From NCBI RefSeq assembly GCF_900156095.1, contig NZ_FTMJ01000008.1, positions 1-64,000 on the forward strand: 64,000 bases of DNA. Direction: 5' to 3'. Under the pieces are notes generated by a model. It saw only the letters and a program-made list of their open reading frames with translations, was not told the DNA's origin and searched no databases. How positions within the stretch are numbered: position 1 is the first letter of the stretch; each line of letters begins with the position of its first letter. This document shows positions 53,835-63,623 of the stretch, piece after piece. This DNA is from Aeromonas sp. RU39B. Lineage in GTDB: Bacteria; Pseudomonadota; Gammaproteobacteria; Enterobacterales; Aeromonadaceae. Both the position numbers and the translations under genes were made by a program.

Positions 53835-56053
53835 TGCAGGCTGCTCCTTGCGTTGCTGATGCTGACCGGCTGGTTGGCTGCAGTGGTGCCGGCTTGCCCG
53901 CGATAACTGTTCTGAATCACCTGGGCGAGCAGCCCGGGGATATCCAGGATCAGGGCCACGGCGCCGCTGCCCAGAATGGTAAATCCGCTCAGGCCCGGCA
54001 CCTGGCAGAACACCTTGCCAAGCGGCTTGATGACGGTCTGGAACTCACCGAGCAGCTGATCGACCACCAGTCCGGCGCGGGTGCCGGCGTAGTTGACGAC
54101 CACCACGTTTTCACGGCGCGGCGGCTGGCTGTGCTCTTCAAAGAGTTGACGCAAGCGGATGAAGGGCAGCACGTCACCGCGCAGGTCCAGATGCTCGCGC
54201 CCATCAAGCTCGCGAGTGGGCAGCTCGATACACTCTTCGACCATATCGAGTGGGATGACATAGCTGGCGTGACCGATGCTGATAAGAAAGCCGTCGATGA
54301 TGGCCAAGGTCAGCGGCAGCCGAATCCGCACGCAGGTGCCTTGGCCGAGCACGCTGTCGAGATCGACCGTGCCACGCAGAGCCGTAATATTGCGCTTAAC
54401 CACGTCCATGCCGACACCGCGACCAGACAGGTTGCTGATCTGATCGGCTGTTGAGAAACCGGGCTCGAAGATGAGGTTGAAGATCTCTTTTTCGGTCAGT
54501 GGCTGGCCTTCAGCCACCAAACCTCGTTGCTGCGCCTTAGCGAGAATTTTCTGCGGGTTGAGCCCACCGCCATCATCAATGACCTCAATGACGATACCGC
54601 CGGCTTCGTGGTAGGCGTTCAGGCGTACCACCCCTTGCACCGGCTTGCCGTTCGTCTGACGCAGTTCAGCCGACTCAATACCGTGGTCCATGGCGTTGCG
54701 CACCAGATGGGTCAGGGGATCGCCGATTTTTTCGATGACAGTCTTGTCGAGCTCTGTGTCGCCGCCACTTATCTGTAGCACGATGTCCTTACCCAGCTCG
54801 CGTGACACATCACGCACCACGCGCTGGAAGCGGTTGAAGGTGGCGCCGATTTGCACCATGCGCAGGGTCAGTGCCGAGTCACGTACCTCTTCGACCAGCC
54901 GTGACAGGGTTTCTGCTGACTCGCTCATGTCCACCAGACCACTGCGCTGGGCCAGCATGCGGGTATTGGCGCCGGCGATGATGAGCTCACCGACCAAATT
55001 GATCAGTTGATCGAGCTTGGTGGCATCGACCCGGATCAAGTTGGCATCGTTATTACCACGTTGCCCATCTTTGCTGCTCTTAGCGGCACTGCTGCTGGTA
55101 GAGCCTGCAGCTGGTTCACCCGGCATGGCCTCGGCTTGCGCTGCCGTCGCCGGCTCTTCGCTGTCAGCGTCACTGTTAGTGGGCGGGTTTTTCAGTGCGT
55201 CCAGCTCACTCTCGGTCAGGCTCTGGCAGCGCAGCAGGCGGGACTCCTGGGCACTGCCTTCTGCTGCGCGCAGGCCCAGCAGTTCGCCATAGCGGGTCAA
55301 CGGTGCGCTCGGGGCAATGATCTCGATGCTGCTGTCATCACGGACAAACTCAAATGCCCCTTCGATGGCGGCAAGTTCAACGTCACTGACAAACGCCACT
55401 TCCAGTCCGAGGTAGCAACTCTCCGGATCCATCTCTTCCAGCGTTGGTAGCGTCTCCAGCACTGGCTCGATGTGGCACAGTTCGCCGAAAGTGGCGAGGT
55501 AGCGTAAAAATGAGAGTGGATCCATGCCGCTTCGAAGCGTATCAATCCCAAAGCGCAGGGAGAGATGCCAATGGGCGCAGCTTGCGCTGGCGCTATTGAT
55601 AACGGCTGCGGGCGGGGCAACCTCGGCATCGTTCTGCTCGGCCTTTTCAGCCGATGCATTGAGATAGTGGCCAAGCAGGCGAATAAGCTCTGCTTCAGTC
55701 GCGCGGCTGCTGTCAGGCAAACTCGCCAGATCCTGGCCCGCCGACAGATGGTTGATCATCGTGGCCAGATGGTCGCCCACCCGTAGCATCAGTGCGATCA
55801 GATCGTTATTAAATGCCACTTCACCGGCACGAACCCGATCAAGTACGCTTTCGGCCACATGGGTAAAGGCGACAATGGAGTCAAAACCGAACAATCCGGA
55901 GGAGCCCTTGATGGTATGCGCTGCCCGGAAGATGGCGTTGATGAGCTCCGGATCTTCAGGTGACTGCTCAATTTGCAGCAGCGCATCTTCCATCTGTTGC
56001 AGGAGTTCCCGACTCTCGGCCAGGAATGTCTCGATCACGCTGTCGAGGTTCAT
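53831..56053 (-). CDS. cheA: Chemotaxis histidine kinase CheA
   Basis: 740 aa. HPt domain with phospho-histidine H46 in RAAHTIKGSSGLFG; a central region (about 155-300) that I cannot confidently match to a P2 domain, then an Ala/Ser-rich linker near 300-335; P3 dimerisation (IRVDATKLDQLINLVGELII); P4 kinase with HLVRNAMDHGIE and GVGMDVVKRNI; CheW-like P5 to the end. Shares one base with the STAS gene upstream (TGATG) and 4 with cheW downstream. Confidence 0.97.
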   Translation of the reverse strand: MNLDSVIETFLAESRELLQQMEDALLQIEQSPEDPELINAIFRAAHTIKGSSGLFGFDSIVAFTHVAESVLDRVRAGEVAFNNDLIALMLRVGDHLATMINHLSAGQDLASLPDSSRATEAELIRLLGHYLNASAEKAEQNDAEVAPPAAVINSASASCAHWHLSLRFGIDTLRSGMDPLSFLRYLATFGELCHIEPVLETLPTLEEMDPESCYLGLEVAFVSDVELAAIEGAFEFVRDDSSIEIIAPSAPLTRYGELLGLRAAEGSAQESRLLRCQSLTESELDALKNPPTNSDADSEEPATAAQAEAMPGEPAAGSTSSSAAKSSKDGQRGNNDANLIRVDATKLDQLINLVGELIIAGANTRMLAQRSGLVDMSESAETLSRLVEEVRDSALTLRMVQIGATFNRFQRVVRDVSRELGKDIVLQISGGDTELDKTVIEKIGDPLTHLVRNAMDHGIESAELRQTNGKPVQGVVRLNAYHEAGGIVIEVIDDGGGLNPQKILAKAQQRGLVAEGQPLTEKEIFNLIFEPGFSTADQISNLSGRGVGMDVVKRNITALRGTVDLDSVLGQGTCVRIRLPLTLAIIDGFLISIGHASYVIPLDMVEECIELPTRELDGREHLDLRGDVLPFIRLRQLFEEHSQPPRRENVVVVNYAGTRAGLVVDQLLGEFQTVIKPLGKVFCQVPGLSGFTILGSGAVALILDIPGLLAQVIQNSYRGQAGTTAANQPVSISNARSSLQ

Positions 56054-56352
56054 CAGTGAGCTCCTTCCAGAGGCAACAGCACACTGATTCCCAGTTGCTG
56101 CAGCAGGGCCGATACCGGTGGGGTGACGCCTTCAAGATGCAGGGCTATCTGGTGACGGCGAGCCTCGATGCTGGTGGCCAGCAGGAGCTGCAGTCCAGCG
56201 CAATCGATCTCTTCCACGGCGCTTAAATCCAGGTGCACTTCCAGCGCACCGTGCAACGCAGCCAGTAACTGCAAGCGGGTGTCGGCGGCGGTGTAGATGG
56301 TCAGTGCGCTGTCGAGCATCAGTTGCCGGCTCTGATCCGGTGAATCAGTCAT
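56053..56352 (-). CDS. STAS-domain protein
   Basis: 99 aa, single STAS domain with VHLDLSAVEEIDCAGLQLLL at about 39-58. The residue aligned with the phosphorylated serine of SpoIIAA-type antagonists is Cys51, so classical serine phosphorylation is not possible. STAS proteins are regular members of this type of chemotaxis operon, where they probably act as small scaffold or sensor subunits next to CheA. Confidence 0.88.
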   Translation of the reverse strand: MTDSPDQSRQLMLDSALTIYTAADTRLQLLAALHGALEVHLDLSAVEEIDCAGLQLLLATSIEARRHQIALHLEGVTPPVSALLQQLGISVLLPLEGAH

Positions 56353-56366
56353 AGCGCCTCCCGCGT

Positions 56367-56735
56367 TCAGGGCAGAATCAATTTGGAAACGGCATTAAGC
56401 ATCTGGGCCGGCTGGAAGGGTTTGACCACCCAGGCCTTGGCGCCGGCAGACTGCCCTTCGGATTTCTTGTTGTCGCCGGCTTCGGTCGTCAACATGATCA
56501 CCGGGGTGAACTTGTAGGCTGGCATCTGCTTGACCTGTTTGAGGAAGGTCAACCCGTCCATGTTGGGCATGTTGACGTCGCTGATGATGAGGTGGATCTT
56601 GCGCCCATCGAGCTTGGTCAGGGCATCGACGCCGTCAACGCCTTCGATCACCTCGTAACCGGCGTTTTTCAAGGTCATGCCCACGACCTGACGAATGGAA
56701 GTGGAGTCATCGACAATGAGTATGGTCTTGGCCAT
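56367..56735 (-). CDS. cheY: Response regulator CheY
   Basis: 122 aa single receiver domain. Acidic pair in LIVDDS, phospho-acceptor D53 in LIISDVNMPNMDG, Thr in MLTTEAG and Lys in WVVKPF. GAGGAG lies ahead of the ATG. Output of the adjacent CheA. Confidence 0.96.
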   Translation of the reverse strand: MAKTILIVDDSTSIRQVVGMTLKNAGYEVIEGVDGVDALTKLDGRKIHLIISDVNMPNMDGLTFLKQVKQMPAYKFTPVIMLTTEAGDNKKSEGQSAGAKAWVVKPFQPAQMLNAVSKLILP

Positions 56736-56744
56736 GTTCGCTCC

Positions 56745-58001
56745 TCAGAAGAAGGTGATGTCGGAATCAGCGCCGCTGCTGTCATTGGCGCGGCCGTGAT
56801 GGATATTGTGTTGCTCGGGGGTGGTGTAGGTTTGCGACAGCTCGTCCAGCCAGCTGCGGGCATCTAATCCGCTGCTTCTGGGCTGCTCCAGATGCTGCCC
56901 CAGTTTGTTGATATCGCTGCTTACATGGCCCAGCATCTGGCCAACCCGGTCCTGAAACTGCAGGGCCACCAGAACCTCGGCAATCTCGTAACCCAGCGCC
57001 ATGTTCTCGTTCTGCATTCCTTGGCTGCGCTCGACCAGTCGGGTGGCACCACTGCGAAATCCAGCCACCACGTCATGAATCACCTGGCTGGCGTTTTCCA
57101 AGGTGCCGGCATCGCGCTTGGCGTGGTCATTGGAAAGCGCCAAGGTGTGTTCGATGGCACTGCTGACGGTTTCGATGGTCTCGCCGATGCGACGGCCGGT
57201 CTGCTCGGAGAGGGTCGAGAGTTTACGTACCTCGTCGGCCACCACTGCAAAGCCGCGGCCGGCTTCCCCGGCTCGGGCGGCTTCGATGGCGGCGTTGAGT
57301 GCCAGCAGGTTAGTTTGCTTGGCTACATCGCCGACCTCTTTGGCCATGGTGCGCAGCTGGGTGGTATGAGCATTGAGCTTTTCAACTTCAGCCAGCAGGC
57401 TCTCTTTGCTGGTCAGTGCTTCGCGCAGTTGGCCGACGATTTCTTGCAGATCCTGTTCACTGCGAGAGAGCAGCGCGACCAGATCGTCGCTGTCTCCCTG
57501 CATACCGTTTGCAACGGCGGATTGAAGCCGCTCGGCCAGCAGTTGGAAGCGGCTGCTCAGTGATTCGATGGCACCCTGAGTTTGCTGACGCACGTTATCA
57601 ATGTGTTGGGCCCAGATGGGCGTGATGGCTTGGCACAGCTCTGGCAGCCCTTTGAGGTGGGAAATATCGTTGTCCGCTTGCCCTTTTGCTTCACCTTGCG
57701 CGAAGGCCTCTTTGAGCGCCTGTTGCTGCCGAGCGCCTTGGTGTTGTAACCAGATGCCGGCGACAACGCCCGGGACCAAGGCCGCACTCAGCCAATAGAG
57801 AGACGGGGACGCGATGACACACCAGATAATGGCCAGCATTGACAGCGTCAGGAGCAGGGCGGGAAGCCAGACGGGGCAAACAGTTGAAGTTGTTCGGGTC
57901 ACAGTGTTACTCCACCGGTGCGTCTTCACAGAAAACGTAGCCACAGATGGAATGAGCATGGTCGAGTAACCCAGAATGGGCCCATCGTAGGATTCTGACA
58001 T
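56745..58001 (-). CDS. Methyl-accepting-type signalling protein without periplasmic sensor
   Basis: 418 aa. Two adjacent membrane helices near 43-87 with almost no periplasmic loop, then a cytoplasmic helical region and the receptor hairpin [20 protein letters not shown] and [15 protein letters not shown] near 230-270. It lacks HAMP and the usual long methylation bundles. It follows the position of the first gene of the chemotaxis operon, ending 9 bases before cheY. It probably senses from the membrane or cytoplasm, or acts as a CheA-activating scaffold. Start uncertain; the ATG at 58001 has no good ribosome binding site. Confidence 0.85.
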   Translation of the reverse strand: MSESYDGPILGYSTMLIPSVATFSVKTHRWSNTVTRTTSTVCPVWLPALLLTLSMLAIIWCVIASPSLYWLSAALVPGVVAGIWLQHQGARQQQALKEAFAQGEAKGQADNDISHLKGLPELCQAITPIWAQHIDNVRQQTQGAIESLSSRFQLLAERLQSAVANGMQGDSDDLVALLSRSEQDLQEIVGQLREALTSKESLLAEVEKLNAHTTQLRTMAKEVGDVAKQTNLLALNAAIEAARAGEAGRGFAVVADEVRKLSTLSEQTGRRIGETIETVSSAIEHTLALSNDHAKRDAGTLENASQVIHDVVAGFRSGATRLVERSQGMQNENMALGYEIAEVLVALQFQDRVGQMLGHVSSDINKLGQHLEQPRSSGLDARSWLDELSQTYTTPEQHNIHHGRANDSSGADSDITFF

Positions 58002-58088
58002 TGCTGTCAGAATTTACGCTCTCAGGGGTAGGATTATTCTTACTGACTTAATTGGATCTGCTTGCTCGGTGGGGCGTGACCAATCAGA

Positions 58089-58718
58089 TTATTCCGCCAG
58101 ATCGTGCGTTATCGCGAATTTGACCAGATCGGCAGTGGAGCTAAACCCCATCTTCTCCATCAGTCGGGTCTTGTGGGTGCTGACGGTTTTGTTACTGATA
58201 ACCAGTTGCTCTGCCACCTGATTAACACTCAAGCCCTGCGCAAGCATGCGCATAACCTGAAATTCCCGGTCGGTGAGTTGATCCAGTTCGCTGCTATCTG
58301 GCTCGGCGCTGGCAAAGGCCAGCAATTCGGCCATGCGCGGGTCGAGGTAACGCCCGCCTGATGCAACCTTAGCGATAGCTGAGAGTAATGTTTCGGGGTT
58401 GTGGTCCTTGGTCAGATAGCCATTAGCGCCGGCGCGCAAGGCGCGTTGGGCGATTTGAGGCTCGTTGTGCATGCTCAAGATGAGAATTGGCAGTGACGGG
58501 TAACGACTGCGTATCCGAGTGATCAAGTCTTCACCACAAATGCCGGGCATGCGCATGTCGAGCAGCAGTAAATCGAACTGACCGGCGCGTAGCAAATCCA
58601 GCACTTGAGCACCATGTTCGGCTTCGGCGATCACTTTTAGCTGTTTATCAAATTCAATCAGTTGCTTAAGGCCACTGCGAACAATGGCATGGTCGTCTGC
58701 GATCAGAATGCGAATCAT
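58089..58718 (-). CDS. NarL/LuxR-family response regulator
   Basis: 209 aa. Receiver with D54 in LLLLDMRMPG; C-terminal LuxR HTH near 143-200 (LTDREFQVMRMLAQGLSVNQ). Its ATG overlaps the stop of the PAS kinase gene, so it is the cognate regulator. Resembles UvrY/FixJ-type regulators in size and layout. Confidence 0.94.
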   Translation of the reverse strand: MIRILIADDHAIVRSGLKQLIEFDKQLKVIAEAEHGAQVLDLLRAGQFDLLLLDMRMPGICGEDLITRIRSRYPSLPILILSMHNEPQIAQRALRAGANGYLTKDHNPETLLSAIAKVASGGRYLDPRMAELLAFASAEPDSSELDQLTDREFQVMRMLAQGLSVNQVAEQLVISNKTVSTHKTRLMEKMGFSSTADLVKFAITHDLAE

Positions 58719-60463
58719 GAAGACTCCTGACTTTCGTTAGCGGGGAACGTCACTTGTACCGTGGTGCCTTGGCCCGGGTGGCTGAAAATGACCAGCTCCC
58801 CGCCTAGGCAAATGCCACGCTCACGCATCCCGGTCAGTCCCAGCGAATGCTTGCCGACATCGTCGGGAATAAATCCACGGCCGTTGTCGGTGATATCCAA
58901 AATATAGTTCTCGTCGAGTTGTTCTAGGCTCACCACGGCGCGAGTGGCTCCGGAGTGGCGAGCGATATTGGTCAAGGCTTCCTGCACGATACGAAATGCA
59001 GTGGACGCTTGTGCGTCACTGAGTTTTGGCTCACCGCTATGGGCCACAAATTCGCAGGCGATCTGGGGGTGATCAGTACAAAACTGGTTGATGAGCCACT
59101 CCAGCGCAGGATAGAGCCCCATATTGAGCGCGGCGGGTCGCAGGCTGGTTGCAATGGAGCGAACGACTTGAATGGTGCGATCGCACAGCCCCATCAACCG
59201 CTCAACTTGCTCTGCCAAACCTGGATTGTGTTCACCAAATTGCAGGCGAACCAGAGAGACCCCCATGCGTAGTGCGGTCAAATGCTGACCCAGTTCATCG
59301 TGGATCTCGCAGGCCATCAACTTGCGCTCTTGTTCACGCACGCTCTCACGCCGATTGGTCAAGGCTCGCAGTTGGCGGTTACTGTTGGCGAGCCGCCGTT
59401 CGGCTTTGCGGATTTCGGTGATATCACGCCCCATTGAGATGACGCTGATGACTCTCCCTGCGTGATCCCGCTCTGGAACCAGCTGGATCAGGAAGTGGCG
59501 TTGCTCCTTAGCAGGGCTATCGATGCCATGGATCAGCTCCTCTTCCATCGGCTCACCGGAGCGGGCTACTTCGTGGACCAAGTCTGCCAGAATATCAATC
59601 TGGGCATTGTCACCAAACGCCTCGCGGGCCGGGCGGCCACGCGCTTCAACCAAGGGGAGCCGACAAAGTGCCTGCAGGGCCGGATTGGCATAGATCAGCC
59701 TGAAATCAGGCGTCAGGCGGCCAATTGCATCAGGGATATTTTCAATAAGCGCGCGAAATTGTTCCTCATGCCGAGCTGGTGCGCCCGATGGCAGCTGGCC
59801 AAAACATAACAGTAATGGGTCATCGCCAGGGTTGCACAGGCAGCGCCATGAGAGGGTTTGCTGCGCGTCAGCATCGCGTATCAGCACGCCAGATACATCA
59901 TCTGAAAAAGAGTGACATCCCAACCATCCGGCCCGGGCAAGCGCATCTGCAAGGGGGCTGCCTAGCAACGCTTGGGGGGGGAGGCCAAGCAGCCGCTCTG
60001 CTTCGCGGTTGAGCGCTGTGATCTGTTCCTGCCGATCAATGAGAAATAGAGGGCTCTGACACTCATCCACCAGGGCAGCTATCATCTCTGGCCCTAACCT
60101 CGCCCAGCTAATCGGCTTGAACATCCAGAGTAGCTCTTCGTTGCCAGAGGCGTTATTAGCGAGATGTTGTACCGTTACGTTACAGGGTCGCAGCTGACCC
60201 TTGTTAAGGGACAGTGTGAGTGACGTTTGGATGGCACAATCGGGGGGCCGCCGTAATGCCGTGATGAGCTGTGCCAGCAGATGTCGCTCGCTATTGATAA
60301 CAAGAGAGGACAGATGCAGCGAGTCGTGGTGCTTAGAAAGTGGCAAGCGTTGCTGCATTGCGTGGCTGGCCATCAGGATTGCACCGTCACAGTCGGTTAT
60401 CAGCAATTCATCCGCGGTGAGGGACAACCATTGCTGCAGTACGTTGTGGTCCTGATATGGCAT
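58715..60463 (-). CDS. PAS-domain sensor histidine kinase (HisKA_3)
   Basis: 582 aa, no membrane helix, so cytoplasmic. Three PAS-like regions near 12, 133 and 232 (the last with FRALIENIPDAIGRLTPDFR and a DITEIRKAERRL PAC end), a HisKA_3 dimerisation site with the phospho-histidine in MACEIHDELGQHLTALRMG, and a HATPase with DNGRGF and GLTGMRERG. Pairs with the LuxR-type regulator it overlaps. Soluble PAS kinases of this kind often sense redox state or small ligands; no cofactor-binding residue is obvious. Confidence 0.93.
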   Translation of the reverse strand: MPYQDHNVLQQWLSLTADELLITDCDGAILMASHAMQQRLPLSKHHDSLHLSSLVINSERHLLAQLITALRRPPDCAIQTSLTLSLNKGQLRPCNVTVQHLANNASGNEELLWMFKPISWARLGPEMIAALVDECQSPLFLIDRQEQITALNREAERLLGLPPQALLGSPLADALARAGWLGCHSFSDDVSGVLIRDADAQQTLSWRCLCNPGDDPLLLCFGQLPSGAPARHEEQFRALIENIPDAIGRLTPDFRLIYANPALQALCRLPLVEARGRPAREAFGDNAQIDILADLVHEVARSGEPMEEELIHGIDSPAKEQRHFLIQLVPERDHAGRVISVISMGRDITEIRKAERRLANSNRQLRALTNRRESVREQERKLMACEIHDELGQHLTALRMGVSLVRLQFGEHNPGLAEQVERLMGLCDRTIQVVRSIATSLRPAALNMGLYPALEWLINQFCTDHPQIACEFVAHSGEPKLSDAQASTAFRIVQEALTNIARHSGATRAVVSLEQLDENYILDITDNGRGFIPDDVGKHSLGLTGMRERGICLGGELVIFSHPGQGTTVQVTFPANESQESS

Positions 60464-60624
60464 TCAAGAACTTCCTTGTTCACGAATCAGAAGATAGCAA
60501 CATCTGGTAACTAGTGTAGATCTCCCGCAGAAAGGGATACGTATCCAAATGAAAATAGCTGGCGAAGGTCACATCGCTTGCTCAAGGGGAATGGGAGAGT
60601 GCAACAGGTTCGCTCGGGGTGACA

Positions 60625-61761
60625 CTAGAGTGCCGCGATCTTGTCGATGATGGGCGTACTGGTACCGGGTAGATGGTTCTGCCACTCGGGAGGGAGGGGC
60701 TCACCTTTTGATTTGCAGTAGAGCCCGAACAGGATGATGGCGGATTGCGACTGTAGATGGTGTTCTAGCAGATCGCTGGGGTGAGTCATCATAGAGATCA
60801 GATGACATATGTCATGGGGCAGTCCCCACAACGTCATGACATAGGCGCATAATTGCCACTCATCTTGGGCTTTGAGCAGCGTAACAAACTCTTCGTTGGC
60901 GACTAAATCTTTGCTATCGATGGCTTTAATATATTTTCCTATACCGGTAAATAACGCGGCAAGAAAGAGTGATTCGATGGTTGTCTTGCTCAATCCCAAC
61001 TCTTGTGCAACTGACTGGCAGTGCATGGCAAAGTCGAAAGCGCGGTGATTGATGGTTTGCTGCTCATTAATACTGATACGCTTGGCATAGGCATTTTCTG
61101 CCGTGCTGGCTAACACAATCGCATGTGTTAATTTGACCCCTACTCGTTTTATCGCATCAGTCAGTGATACCACTTGATTGTGGTATCCAAGAAATGATGA
61201 GTTGGCTAATGTGACTATTCGGCTGGCGGTGGCGGGGTCTTCTGCAATCAGGTCTGCTAATTGTTCAATTTGATAATCTTCAGAACTAAGCAGGCGATTT
61301 ATCTTTTCGACAATTTCAGGAAGCGGAATGAGATAATTGATATATCCCAAAAAATATTTAATCCGTTCATGGAGTGGGATCGAAGCTAAATATTCTGAAC
61401 GTTTAAAGATATCCTCGAGCTCTAGGTCAGAGAATGGTTTGCTGAGAATGTAATGAGCAAGCCGGCTCTGCTTAACGAACACGTCGCTGCTGGTTTGCCC
61501 GGTCAGTAACACTCTAATGGCACGTGGATAGACGACCATTGCCTGCTCAAGAACCTGATCGCCATTCATGAAGGGCATCAGGTAATCGGAGATGATGATG
61601 TCAGGTTGTGGTCCGTTATCCAGCGGTTCGGACCAGGCCATTGGGCTGTCCGTGTGGTAGTAGTGCCAGTCTGGACGCAGACGACGCGAAGCTCGCACCA
61701 GCGCTTTGAGCATGCTGGCCTCGTCATCCACAAACAGAACGGTTTGTTGCTGGACACTCAT
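60625..61761 (-). CDS. Response regulator with HDOD output domain
   Basis: 378 aa from the ATG at 61761 (MSVQQQTVLFVDDEAS). Receiver domain to about 120 with D59 in IIISDYLMPF; then an HDOD domain (about 140-340) starting LIPLPEIVEKINRLLSSEDY, with IEQLADLIAEDPATASRIVT. HDOD proteins bind partners or nucleotides and are found in motility and biofilm signalling. Divergent from the next response regulator, which also carries a receiver. Confidence 0.9.
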   Translation of the reverse strand: MSVQQQTVLFVDDEASMLKALVRASRRLRPDWHYYHTDSPMAWSEPLDNGPQPDIIISDYLMPFMNGDQVLEQAMVVYPRAIRVLLTGQTSSDVFVKQSRLAHYILSKPFSDLELEDIFKRSEYLASIPLHERIKYFLGYINYLIPLPEIVEKINRLLSSEDYQIEQLADLIAEDPATASRIVTLANSSFLGYHNQVVSLTDAIKRVGVKLTHAIVLASTAENAYAKRISINEQQTINHRAFDFAMHCQSVAQELGLSKTTIESLFLAALFTGIGKYIKAIDSKDLVANEEFVTLLKAQDEWQLCAYVMTLWGLPHDICHLISMMTHPSDLLEHHLQSQSAIILFGLYCKSKGEPLPPEWQNHLPGTSTPIIDKIAAL

Positions 61762-61863
61762 TATGGAACCGCCCAAGAAAACACAACACTGACTATAAAA
61801 TAAATACTACTCGCTTTACTCTCTCTGTCAAACGGCCAACTTGCGCAAATAGGGGTTATGAAT

Positions 61864-61907
61864 TACTTTTAATTAAGGTTTGTCGGATATAATGGTTTGG
61901 GTGAGCA
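61864..61907 (+). promoter_or_regulatory. Promoter of the REC-HD-like gene
   Basis: Consensus TATAAT at 61888-61893, 14 bases before the start codon of the gene at 61908, with a poor -35 (ACTTTT) at 61865-61870. So short a leader leaves room for only a weak ribosome binding site (GGGTGA). Confidence 0.5.
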
Positions 61908-63224
61908 ATGACTAGCAATGAATCACTAGATGAACACCCCGTAATCCTGTGTGTGGATGACGAGCAAAGTATCCTCAAATCACTGACAAGATTATTTGCA
62001 AGCAAAGAGTATCACGTTATTAGTGCTGAGTCGGGGGCCATAGCTCTTGATATCATGGAGCAGCAGACTGTGAATCTGATCGTGTCTGACATGCGGATGC
62101 CACAGATGACCGGTGCTGAATTTCTTGGATTTGCTGCGCAAAAGCAACCGGATGCGTATCGTATTTTGATGACGGGTTATGCCGATCTTACCTCAACCAT
62201 TTCTGCTATTAATAATGGTAAAATACACCGTTATATTCAAAAGCCTTGGGATAATCAATTGTTAGTCGAGTATGTAGAAGAGGGGCTTTCCTTATATCGG
62301 CTAACTAGGGCTAATAAACTCCTCACTAAGAAGTTGAATGTTCAAAATAAACAATTGAAAGAGTTGAATGGTAACCTTGAGAAAATTGTGCAACAGCGAA
62401 CTGCCGCCTTGCAAAAAGCCATGCAAGGTCTAAATGGCATGCTGCGCAAGCGTGAAGAAGAGCAGCGAGCTACGCTGGAGGTATTGTATAACATTATTAA
62501 CAGTCACCCTTATCTGAGCGGAGATTTCGCTATCAAAGTGGGTGAGTCGTGTTACGATTTGGCTATCAAGCTCAATTTACCACCCCATATTGCGGCCATG
62601 ATTGGAAAAGCTGGGCAGTTTTCTGAAATTGGTAAGGTATGTTTGACCAGTGGCGAATTAACAAGGTCTTTTGAAAAGCTTAATAATAATGAACGCGCGC
62701 ACTACTATCAGCATGCCCAGTTTGCTGAGGATATATTGTCACCTGCTATTCATCTTCATGATATGGGGAAAATGATTGCCCAGCAATATACCCGTTACAG
62801 TAGTGATCCGTTCCCCTTGGATGATGAGCACTATATTCAAACTGGCGCCCAGATCCTCTCCGTCTGTCGTGACTACTGGATGTTGACTCATGGTGATAAG
62901 ACGGATATTGCCACCGACCAAAATAGTGTCGTCGGCGAGCTGAGAAAATATACCGGTACCAAATATCATCCCGACATCCTGGCGGTGTTTATCGAACTGC
63001 TCGTTGAGCAGCGGGGAGCTAAAAAACGTCAATTTGTGGAAGGGTTTACGATCGGTCAGTTGAAGTCGGGAATGGTGCTCAAGAGAAACGTCTATAGTAG
63101 CAAGATGATGCTGCTGTTACCGAAAGGGCACATGCTGACTGCTCATACCATCGAAAAACTGAATCATTATCAGCGGTGTCAGATAGAGCCAATCTTGGTG
63201 GATATCGAGCCGCAGACAGACTGA
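61908..63224 (+). CDS. Response regulator with coiled coil and degenerate HD-type domain
   Basis: 438 aa. Receiver with D61 in LIVSDMRMPQMTG, a coiled coil at about 130-190 (KQLKELNGNLEKIVQQRTAA), then a helical domain resembling HD-GYP phosphodiesterases in outline (IHLHDMGKMIAQQYTRY near 280-297) but without the GYP motif or the full set of metal histidines, so c-di-GMP hydrolysis is doubtful. Followed by a single receiver and a CheC-like phosphatase on the same strand, forming a small signalling unit. Confidence 0.88.
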   Translation: MTSNESLDEHPVILCVDDEQSILKSLTRLFASKEYHVISAESGAIALDIMEQQTVNLIVSDMRMPQMTGAEFLGFAAQKQPDAYRILMTGYADLTSTISAINNGKIHRYIQKPWDNQLLVEYVEEGLSLYRLTRANKLLTKKLNVQNKQLKELNGNLEKIVQQRTAALQKAMQGLNGMLRKREEEQRATLEVLYNIINSHPYLSGDFAIKVGESCYDLAIKLNLPPHIAAMIGKAGQFSEIGKVCLTSGELTRSFEKLNNNERAHYYQHAQFAEDILSPAIHLHDMGKMIAQQYTRYSSDPFPLDDEHYIQTGAQILSVCRDYWMLTHGDKTDIATDQNSVVGELRKYTGTKYHPDILAVFIELLVEQRGAKKRQFVEGFTIGQLKSGMVLKRNVYSSKMMLLLPKGHMLTAHTIEKLNHYQRCQIEPILVDIEPQTD

Positions 63225-63260
63225 CCGCAGTACCAAGCCACTCAAGGGAGGCAGGCCACA

Positions 63261-63623
63261 ATGACCAGGATAACGATTGCAGACGACTCGATGCTGTCGA
63301 GGAAAGCACTCAGGAAAGCATTGCCCCCCGAGTGGGAAGTCGATATCTCTGAAGCCTGTAATGGTAAGGAGGCGTTGGCGGCCGTTGAGGATGGTCGCGC
63401 TGAAGTGCTGTTTCTTGATTTGACTATGCCTGAGCTCGATGGCTTTGAAGTGCTCAAGTTTCTCCACGACGTGCACTCCAAGACCGTGGTGATTGTAGTC
63501 AGTGCCGATATTCAACCCGAGGCCAGAAAGCTGGTGGATCAGTACGGCGCTTTTCGTTTTTTGCAAAAGCCAGCCAATGCCGAAGTGCTGCGTGAAACAC
63601 TGTTCGACATGGGGTTGATATGA
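63261..63623 (+). CDS. Single-domain response regulator (CheY-like)
   Basis: 120 aa; acidic pair in IADDSML, phospho-acceptor near D53 in VLFLDLTMPELDG, Ser in VVVSAD and Lys in FLQKPAN. The stop overlaps the next ATG (ATGA). Adjacent CheC-like protein is a likely phosphatase for it. Confidence 0.93.
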   Translation: MTRITIADDSMLSRKALRKALPPEWEVDISEACNGKEALAAVEDGRAEVLFLDLTMPELDGFEVLKFLHDVHSKTVVIVVSADIQPEARKLVDQYGAFRFLQKPANAEVLRETLFDMGLI

